Shown here piece by piece: positions 55,324-64,000 of a stretch of DNA of 64,000 nucleotides; position 1 is the first letter of the stretch; each line of letters starts with the position of its first letter. The notes under the pieces are model-generated. The model saw only the letters and a program-made list of their open reading frames with translations. It searched no databases and was not told the DNA's origin. This stretch comes from Albula goreensis (lineage: Eukaryota > Chordata > Actinopteri > Albuliformes > Albulidae): positions 3,973,001-4,037,000 of the forward strand of contig CM040750.1 of the NCBI GenBank assembly GCA_022829145.1, given 5' to 3'. The translations under genes were made by a program, and so were the position numbers.

Positions 55324-56926
55324 CATGTACAGCACAGGAGCGAATGAACGTGTTTCATGCGCACCTTAGAAACTCGCAAGTGCCATATCGCGTTTAGAAC
55401 AACATTTCGTTTCATCGGTGTTATGTTTGTCACCGCACAGACTGGAAAGTGTACGATGAAGCAGAAACTGAAAATGTTGACTTTTGTTGAATGCTTTACA
55501 ACACGCATGTACTTTCTTAAGTTTTGGCGAGGTGCGATCCAGCGTATACTGTCAGAGTAAAGATTCAGTCACTGTGAGAGTTCTTTTCATTGCAGAGAGC
55601 TGTACTGCTCTCACAATGAAGAGAAACATGAACCTTCCACTGGCACTGGCCAAGAAGGAAAACTGAAGTGTTGCAAGTCCAGGAATGAGAAATCATTTAT
55701 CCCTAGTTTGTTTGTGAGCCAAACACAAAACTAAGTATTCTTAGTCAAACAAGCTTGGAAACTTGATCTTGCATCCATATGCACTTTTGCAGTTGTTGCA
55801 GTGTACTGTCAGTAAAAACGTTTTCCTTCACTCACTTTAAGTTTTTTGGCTTTCTTAACTCATGTACAGCACAGGAGCGAATGAATGTGTTTCATGCGCA
55901 CCTTAGAAACTCGCAAGTGCCATATCGCGTTTAGAACAACATTTCGTTTCATCGGTGTTATGTTTGTCACCGCACAGACTGGAAAAGGTACGATGAAGCA
56001 GAAACTGAAAATGTTGACTTTTGTTGAATGCTTTACAACACGCATGTACTTTCTTAAGTCTTTGCGAGGTGCGATCCAGCGAAAACTGTCAGAGTAAAGA
56101 TTCAGTCACTGTGAGAGTTCTTTTCATTTCAGAGAGGTGTACTGCTCTCACAATGAAGAGAAACATGAACCTTACACTGGCACTGGCCAAGAATGAAAAC
56201 TGAAGTGTTGCAAGTCCAGGAATGAGAAATCATTTATACCCTAGTTTGTTTGTGAGCCAAACACAAAACTAAGTATTCTTAGTCAAACAAGCTTGGAAAC
56301 TTTGATCTTGCATCCGTATGCACTATTGCAGTTGTACTGACAGGAAAAATGTTTTACTTCAATCACTTAAGTTTTTGGCTTTCTTAACTCATGTACAGCA
56401 CAGGAGCGAATGAACGTGTTTCATGCGCACCTTAGAAACTCGCAAGTGTCATATCGCGTTTAGAACAACATTTCGTTTCATCGGTGTTCTGTTTGTCACT
56501 GACCGACTGGAAAAGGTACGATGAAGCAGAAACTGAAAATGTTGACTTTTGTTCAATGCTTTACAACACGCATGTACTTTCTTAAGTCTTTGCGAGGTGC
56601 GATCCAGCGAATACTGTCAGAGTAAAGATTCAGTCACTGTGAGAGTTCTTTTCATTGCAGAGAGCTGTACTGCTCTCACAATGAAGAGAAACATGAACCT
56701 TACACTGGCACTGGCCAAGAAGGAAAACTGAAGTGTTGCAAGTCCAGGAATGAGAAATCATTTATACCTGAGTTTGATTGTGAGCCAAACACAAAACTAA
56801 GTTTTCTTAGTCAAACAAGCTTGAAACTTGGATCTTGCATCCGTATGCACTTTTGCAGTTGTTGGAGTGTACTGACAGTAAAAATGTTTTCCTTCACTCA
56901 CTTTAGGTTTTTTGGCTTTCTTAACT
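55324..56926 (+). repeat. Satellite higher-order unit (K-E-F trimer)
   Basis: Monomers at 55324 (K), 55861 (E, but CTGGAAAAGG) and 56390 (F). 1603 bp. One non-trimer monomer (54785) separates it from the preceding unit. Confidence 0.8.
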
Positions 56927-58535
56927 CATGTACAGCACAGGAGCGAATGAACGTGTTTCATGCGCACCTTAGAAACTCGCAAGTGCCATATCGCGTTTAG
57001 AACAACATTTCGTTTCATCGGTGTTATGTTTGTCACCGCACAGACTGGAAAGGTACGATGAAGCAGAAACTGAAAATGTTGACTTTTGTTGAATGCTTTA
57101 CAACACGCATGTACTTTCTTAAGTCTTTGGCGAGGTGCGATCCAGCGAATACTGTCAGAGTAAAGATTCAGTCACTGTGAGAGTTCTTTTCATTGCAGAG
57201 AGCTGTACTGCTCTCACAATGAAGAGAAACATGAACCTTCCACTGGCACTGGCCAAGAAGGAAAACTGAAGTGTTGCAAGTCCAGGAATGAGAAATCATT
57301 TATACCCTAGTTTGTTTGTGAGCCAAACACAAAACTAAGTATTCTTAGTCAAACAAGCTTGGAAACTTGATCTTGCATCCATATGCACTTTGCAGTTGTT
57401 GTGTACTGACAGGAAAAATGTTTTCTTCACTCACTTAAGTTTTTTGGCTTTCTTAACTCATGTACAGCACAGGAGCGAATGAACGTGTTTCATGCGCACC
57501 TTAGAAACTCGCAAGTGCCATATCGCGTTTAGAACAACATTTCGTTTCATCGGTGTTATGTTTGTCACCGACAGACTGGAAAAGGTACGATGAAGCAGAA
57601 ACTGAAAATGTTGACTTTTGTTCAATGCTTTACAACACGCATGTACTTTCTTAAGTCTTTGCGAGGTGCGATCCAGCGAATACTGTCAGAGTAAAGATTC
57701 AGTCACTGTGAGAGTTCTTTTCATTGCAGAGAGCTGTACTGCTCTCACAATGAAGAGAAACATGAACCTTACACTGGCACTGGCCAAGAAGGAAAACTGA
57801 AGTGTTGCAAGTCCAGGAATGAGAAATCATTTATACCTGACTTTGTTTGTGAGCCAAACACAAAACTAAGTTTTCTTAGTCAAACAAGCTTGAAACTTGG
57901 ATCTTGCATCCATATGCACTTTTGCAGTTGTTGGAGTGTACTGACAGTAAAAAATGTTTTCCTTCACTCACTTTAAGTTTTTTGGCTTTCTTAACTCATG
58001 TACAGCACAGGAGCGAATGAACGTGTTTCATGCGCACCTTAGAAACTCGCAAGTGCCATATCGCGTTTAGAACAACATTTCGTTTCATCGGTGTTATGTT
58101 TGTCACCGCACAGACTGGAAAAGGTACGATGAAGCAGAAACTGAAAATGTTGACTTTTGTTCAATGCTTTACAACACGCATGTACTTTCTTAAGTCTTTG
58201 CGAGGTGCGATCCAGCGAATACTGTCAGAGTAAAGATTCAGTCACTGTGAGAGTTCTTTTCATTGCAGAGAGCTGTACTGCTCTCACAATGAAGAGAAAC
58301 ATGAACCTTACACTGGCACTGGCCAAGAAGGAAAACTGAAGTGTTGCAAGTCCAGGAATGACAAATCATTTATACCTGAGTTTGTTTGTGAGCCAAACAC
58401 AAAACTAAGTTTTCTTAGTCAAACAAGCTTGGAAACTTGGATCTTGCATCCGTATGCACTTTTGCAGTTGTTGGAGTGTACTGACAGTAAAAATGTTTTC
58501 CTTCACTCACTTTAGGTTTTTTGGCTTTCTTATCT

Positions 58536-60140
58536 CATGTACAGCACAGGAGCGAATGAACGTGTTTCATGCGCACCTTAGAAACTCGCAAGTGCCATAT
58601 CGCGTTTAGAACAACATTTCGTTTCATCGGTGTTATGTTTGTCACCGCACAGACTGGAAAGTGTACGATGAAGCAGAAACTGAAAATGTTGACTTTTGTT
58701 GAATGCTTTACAACACGCATGTACTTTCTTAAGTTTTGGCGAGGTGCGATCCAGCGTATACTGTTAGAGTAAAGATTCAGTCACTGTGAGAGTTCTTTTC
58801 ATTGCAGAGAGCTGTACTGCTCTCACAATGAAGAGAAACATGAACCTTCCACTGGCACTGGCCAAGAAGGAAAACTGAAGTGTTGCAAGTCCAGGAATGA
58901 GAAATCATTTATCCCTAGTTTGTTTGTGAGCCAAACACAAAACTAAGTATTCTTAGTCAAACAAGCTTGGAAACTTGAATCTTGCATCCATATGCACTTT
59001 TGCAGTTGTTGCAGTGTACTGTCAGTAAAAACGTTTTCCTTCACTCACTTTAAGTTTTTTGGCTTTCTTAACTCATGTACAGCACAGGAGCGAATGAATG
59101 TGTTTCATGCGCACCTTAGAAACTCGCAAGTGCCATATCGCGTTTAGAACAACATTTCGTTTCATCGGTGTTATGTTTGTCACCGCACAGACTGGAGAAG
59201 GTACGATGAAGCAGAAACTGAAAATGTTGACTTTTGTTGAATGCTTTACACACGCATGTACTTTCTTAAGTCTTTGCGAGGTGCGATCCAGCGAAAACTG
59301 TCAGAGTAAAGATTCAGTCACTGTGAGAGTTCTTTTCATTTCAGAGAGGTGTACTGCTCTCACAATGAAGAGAAACATGAACCTTACACTGGCACTGGCC
59401 AAGAATGAAAACTGAAGTGTTGCAAGTCCAGGAATGAGAAATCATTTATACCCTAGTTTGTTTGTGAGCCAAACACAAAACTAAGTATTCTTAGTCAAAC
59501 AAGCTTGGAAACTTTGATCTTGCATCCGTATGCACTATTGCAGTTGTACTGACAGGAAAAATGTTTTACTTCAATCACTTAAGTTTTTTGGCTTTCTTAA
59601 CTCATGTACAGCACAGGAGCGAATGAACGTGTTTCATGCGCACCTTAGAAACTCGCAAGTGTCATATCGCGTTTAGAACAACATTTCGTTTCATCGGTGT
59701 TCTGTTTGTCACTGACCGACTGGAAAAGGTACGATGAAGCAGAAACTGAAAATGTTGACTTTTGTTCAATGCTTTACAACACGCATGTACTTTCTTAAGT
59801 CTTTGCGAGGTGCGATCCAGCGAATACTGTCAGAGTAAAGATTCAGTCACTGTGAGAGTTCTTTTCATTGCAGAGAGCTGTACTGCTCTCACAATGAAGA
59901 GAAACATGAACCTTACACTGGCACTGGCCAAGAAGGAAAACTGAAGTGTTGCAAGTCCAGGAATGAGAAATCATTTATACCTGAGTTTGATTGTGAGCCA
60001 AACACAAAACTAAGTTTTCTTAGTCAAACAAGCTTGGAAACTTGGATCTTGCATCCGTATGCACTTTTGCAGTTGTTGGAGTGTGCTGACAGTAAAAATG
60101 TTTTCCTTCACTCACTTTAGGTTTTTTGGCTTTCTTATCT
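58536..60140 (+). repeat. Satellite higher-order unit (K-E-F trimer)
   Basis: Monomers at 58536 (K with TACTGTTAGAG), 59074 (E, all markers) and 59602 (F). 1605 bp. It is followed by another K (60141) and an E-like hybrid (60678). Confidence 0.8.
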
Positions 60141-61754
60141 CATGTACAGCACAGGAGCGAATGAACGTGTTTCATGCGCACCTTAGAAACTCGCAAGTGC
60201 CATATCGCGTTTAGAACAACATTTCGTTTCATCGGTGTTATGTTTGTCACCGCACAGACTGGAAAGTGTACGATGAAGCAGAAACTGAAAATGTTGACTT
60301 TTGTTGAATGCTTTACAACACGCATGTACTTTCTTAAGTTTTGGCGAGGTGCGATCCAGCGTATACTGTTAGAGTAAAGATTCAGTCACTGTGAGAGTTC
60401 TTTTCATTGCAGAGAGCTGTACTGCTCTCACAATGAAGAGAAACATGAACCTTCCACTGGCACTGGCCAAGAAGGAAAACTGAAGTGTTGCAAGTCCAGG
60501 AATGAGAAATCATTTATCCCTAGTTTGTTTGTGAGCCAAACACAAAACTAAGTATTCTTAGTCAAACAAGCTTGAAACTTGAATCTTGCATCCATATGCA
60601 CTTTTGCAGTTGTTGCAGTGTTCTGTCAGTAAAAACGTTTTCCTTCACTCACTTTAAGTTTTTTGGCTTTCTTAACTCATGTACAGCACAGGAGCGAATG
60701 AATGTGTTTCATGCGCACCTTAGAAACTCGCAAGTGCCATATCGCGTTTAGAACAACATTTCGTTTCATCGGTGTTATGTTTGTCACCGCACAGACTGGA
60801 GAAGGTACGATGAAGCAGAAACTGAAAATGTTGACTTTTGTTGAATGCTTTACACACGCATGTACTTTCTTAAGTCTTTGCGAGGTGCGATCCAGCGAAT
60901 ACTGTCAGAGTAAAGATTCAGTCACTGTGAGAGTTCTTTTCATTGCAGAGAGCTGTACTGCTCTCACAATGAAGAGAAACATGAACCTTACACTGGCACT
61001 GGCCAAGAAGGAAAACTGAAGTGTTGCAAGTCCAGGAATGAGAAATCATTTATACCTGACTTTGTTTGTGAGCCAAACACAAAACTAAGTTTTCTTAGTC
61101 AAACAAGCTTGGAAACTTGGATCTTGCATCCATATGCACTTTTGCAGTTGTTGGAGTGTGCTGACAGTAAAAATGTTTTCCTTCACTCACTTTAGGTTTT
61201 TTGGCTTTCTTATCTCATGTACAGCACAGGAGCGAATGAACGTGTTTCATGCGCACCTTAGAAACTCGCAAGTGCCATATCGCGTTTAGAACAACATTTC
61301 GTTTCATCGGTGTTATGTTTGTCACCGCACAGACTGGAAAGTGTACGATGAAGCAGAAACTGAAAATGTTGACTTTTGTTGAATGCTTTACAACACGCAT
61401 GTACTTTCTTAAGTTTTGGCGAGGTGCGATCCAGCGTATACTGTCAGAGTAAAGATTCAGTCACTGTGAGAGTTCTTTTCATTGCAGAGAGCTGTACTGC
61501 TCTCACAATGAAGAGAAACATGAACCTTACACTGGCACTGGCCAAGAAGGAAAACTGAAGTGTTGCAAGTCCAGGAATGAGAAATCATTTATCCCTAGTT
61601 TGTTTGTGAGCCAAACACAAAACTAAGTATTCTTAGTCAAACAAGCTTGGAAACTTGAATCTTGCATCCATATGCACTTTTGCAGTTGTTGGAGTGTACT
61701 GACAATAAAAACGTTTTCCTTCACTCACTTGTAGTTTTTTGTGCTTTCTTAACT

Positions 61755-62238
61755 CATGTACAGCACAGGAGCAATGAAGCAGAAAAACTGAAAATTTAGT
61801 TGCTTTTGTTAATTTGTCACCGCACAGACTGGAAAGGTACAAGCAGAAACTGAAAATGTTGACTTTTGTTGAATGTCAACACGCATGTACTTTCTTAAGT
61901 CTTTGAGGTGCGATCCAGCGAATACTGTCAGAGTAAAGATTCAGTCACTGTGAGAGTTCTTTTCATTGCAGAGAGCTGTACTGCTCTCACAATGAAGAGA
62001 AACATGAACCTTACACTGGCACTGGCCAAGAATGAAAACTGAAGTGTTGCAAGTCCAGGAATGAGAAATCATTTATACCTGACTTTGTTTGTGAGCCAAA
62101 CACAAAACTAAGTTTTCTTAGTCAAACAAGCTTGAAACTTGGATCTTGCATCCGTATGCACTTTTGCAGTTGTTGGAGTGTACTGACAGTAAAAATGTTT
62201 TCCTTCACTCACTTTAAGTTTTTTGTGCTTTCTTAACT
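61755..62238 (+). repeat. Truncated, rearranged satellite monomer
   Basis: The only short step in the array (484 bp). Between about 61770 and 61880 the sequence loses the GTTTCATGCGCACC and TATCGCGTTTAG segments and repeats a CAGAAA-CTGAAAAT piece, then rejoins the normal register. Confidence 0.85.
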
Positions 62239-63759
62239 CATGTACAGCACAGGAGCGAATGAACGTGTTTCATGCGCACCTTAGAAACTCGCAAGTGCCA
62301 TATCGCGTTTAGAACAACATTTCGTTTCATCGGTGTTATGTTTGTCACCGCACAGACTGGAAAAGGTACGATGAAGCAGAAACTGAAAATGTTGACTTTT
62401 GTTGAATGCTTTACACACGCATGTACTTTCTTAAGTCTTTGCGAGGTGCGATCCAGCGAATACTGTCAGAGTAAAGATTCAGTCACTGTGAGAGTTCTTT
62501 TCATTGCAGAGAGCTGTACTGCTCTCACAATGAAGAGAAACATGAACCTTACACTGGCACTGGCCAAGAAGGAAAACTGAAGTGTTGCAAGTCCAGGAAT
62601 GAGAAATCATTTATACCTGACTTTGTTTGTGAGCCAAACACAAAACTAAGTTTTCTTAGTCAAACAAGCTTGGAAACTTGGATCTTGCATCCATATGCAC
62701 TTTTGCAGTTGTTGGAGTGTACTGACAGTGAAAACGTTTTCCTTCACTCACTTTAAGTTTTTTGGCTTTCTTAACTCATGTACAGCACAGGAGCGAATGA
62801 ACGTGTTTCATGCGCACCTTAGAAACTCGCAAGTGCCATATCGCGTTTAGAACAACATTTCGTTTCATCGGTGTTATGTTTGTCACCGCACAGACTGGAA
62901 AGTGTACGATGAAGCAGAAACTGAAAATGTTGACTTTTGTTGAATGCTTTACAACACGCATGTACTTTCTTAAGTTTTGGCGAGGTGCGATCCAGCGTAT
63001 ACTGTCAGAGTAAAGATTCAGTCACTGTGAGAGTTCTTTTCATTGCAGAGAGCTGTACTGCTCTCACAATGAAGAAAACATGAACCTTACACTGGCACTG
63101 GCCAAGAAGGAAAACTGAAGTGTTGCAAGTCCAGGAATGAGAAATCATTTATACCTGACTTTGTTTGTGAGCCAAACACAAAACTAAGTTTTCTTAGTCA
63201 AACAAGCTTGAAACTTGGATCTTGCATCCATATGCACTTTTGCAGTTGTTGGAGTGTACTGACAGTGAAAACGTTTTCTTTCACTCACTTTAAGTTTTTG
63301 GCTTTCTTAACTCATGTACAGCACAGGAGCGAATGAACGTGTTTCATGCGCACCTTAGAAACTCGCAAGTGCCATATCGCGTTTAGAACAACATTTCGTT
63401 TCATCGGTGTTATGTTTGTCACCGCACAGACTGGAAAGGTACGATGAAGCAGAAACTGAAAATGTTGACTTTTGTTGAATGCTTTACAACACGCATGTAC
63501 TTTCTTAAGTCTTTGCGAGGTGCGATCCAGCGAATACTGTCAGAGTAAAGATTCAGTCACTGTGAGAGTTCTTTTCATTGCAGAGAGCTGTACTGCTCTC
63601 ACAATGAAGAGAAACATGAACCTTACACTGGCACTGGCCAAGAAGGAAAACTGAAGTGTTGCAAGTCCAGGAATGAGAAATCATTTATACCTGACTTTGT
63701 TTGTGAGCCAAACACAAAACTAAGTTTTCTTAGTCAAACAAGCTTGGAAACTTGGATCT

Positions 63760-64000
63760 NNNNNNNNNNNNNNNNNNNNNNNNNNNNNNNNNNNNNNNNN
63801 NNNNNNNNNNNNNNNNNNNNNNNNNNNNNNNNNNNNNNNNNNNNNNNNNNNNNNNNNNNNNNNNNNNNNNNNNNNNNNNNNNNNNNNNNNNNNNNNNNNN
63901 NNNNNNNNNNNNNNNNNNNNNNNNNNNNNNNNNNNNNNNNNNNNNNNNNNNNNNNNNNNNNNNNNNNNNNNNNNNNNNNNNNNNNNNNNNNNNNNNNNNN
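63760..64000. other. Assembly gap (run of N)
   Basis: Unresolved bases directly after a satellite monomer. The gap falls where assembly commonly fails, inside a long near-identical tandem array. Confidence 1.

Larger units (their letters stand above)
41920..63759 (+). repeat. Satellite array, about 537-bp monomer, at least 40 homogeneous copies
   Basis: The anchor CATGTACAGCACAGGAG recurs at 42446, 42976, 43514, 44052, 44591, 45125, 45662, 46200, 46736, 47272, 47812, 48346, 48887, 49425, 49961, 50500, 51038, 51577, 52110, 52640, 53181, 53720, 54247, 54785, 55324, 55861, 56390, 56927, 57459, 57997, 58536, 59074, 59602, 60141, 60678, 61216, 61755, 62239, 62777 and 63312. Steps are 527-541 bp, except one of 484. 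All copies have one orientation. Differences are scattered substitutions and 1-10 base indels. The array runs into the assembly gap, so its true length is unknown. A subset of monomers keeps a roughly 102-codon open frame, but most have it broken, so I do not call a gene. Confidence 0.97.

Noticed and set aside
42446-63759. CENP-B box in the satellite (TTCGTTTCATCGGTG)
   Set aside because: The TTCG start matches but the spacing and the CGGG core do not, so it does not meet the CENP-B consensus.
41920-63759. Array as a cluster of 5S rRNA, snRNA, histone or miR-430-type genes
   Set aside because: None of the diagnostic sequences of these families (5S internal boxes, snRNA Sm sites, histone motifs, miR-430 seed) was seen in the monomer.
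41920-63759. CRISPR-like array because of regular repeats
   Set aside because: The whole 537-bp unit is repeated with no unique spacers, and the DNA is from a vertebrate.

Overview
This is a nuclear window from a ray-finned fish, most likely a teleost. The evidence is two vertebrate genes split by GT-AG introns and a dense load of typical fish DNA transposons (hAT, Tc1/mariner and pogo-like types). The species cannot be named from the sequence. The window ends in an assembly gap (63760-64000).

Layout. (1) 1-7528: the last four coding exons of HIF1AN (factor inhibiting HIF, FIH-1), plus strand; the gene enters from the left and ends in the window. (2) 7529-14930: intergenic DNA with a Tc1-type element and the left member of a large inverted-repeat family. 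(3) 14930-25335: a TAGC-motif- and CpG-bearing island that is the probable promoter region, then the complete CUEDC2 coding region in eight plus-strand exons (279 residues by my splice model). Its introns carry a DDE-transposase relic and a Tc1-type element. (4) 25336-31850: intergenic DNA with a tRNA-like inverted repeat and the right, inverted member of the repeat family, so CUEDC2 lies between inverted copies. (5) 32220-36590: a Ty1/copia LTR retrotransposon with both LTRs, a 5-bp target duplication, a copia-type half-tRNA primer site and a badly broken gag-pol that lacks the part of reverse transcriptase with the catalytic aspartate pair. (6) 31905-42445: old, diverged satellite monomers in alternating orientation, interrupted by the copia element, a MITE and a hAT element. 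(7) 41920-63759: a satellite array of about 537-bp monomers, all in one orientation, running into the gap.

The only confident host genes are HIF1AN and CUEDC2. HIF1AN is an asparaginyl hydroxylase of the hypoxia pathway; CUEDC2 is a CUE-domain ubiquitin-binding adaptor. Both lie on 10q24 in human, so the neighbourhood looks like conserved synteny.

The least ordinary part is the satellite. It has 40 regularly spaced homogeneous monomers and a recurring three-monomer higher-order unit of about 1.6 kb. It grades into degenerate, orientation-switching edges that have been invaded by datable transposons. Each monomer repeats a splice-acceptor-like tract and hairpins, and a minority keep a roughly 102-codon open frame. 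I see no convincing evidence that this frame codes for a protein. Exon borders and repeat limits were read by eye; no database search was possible.
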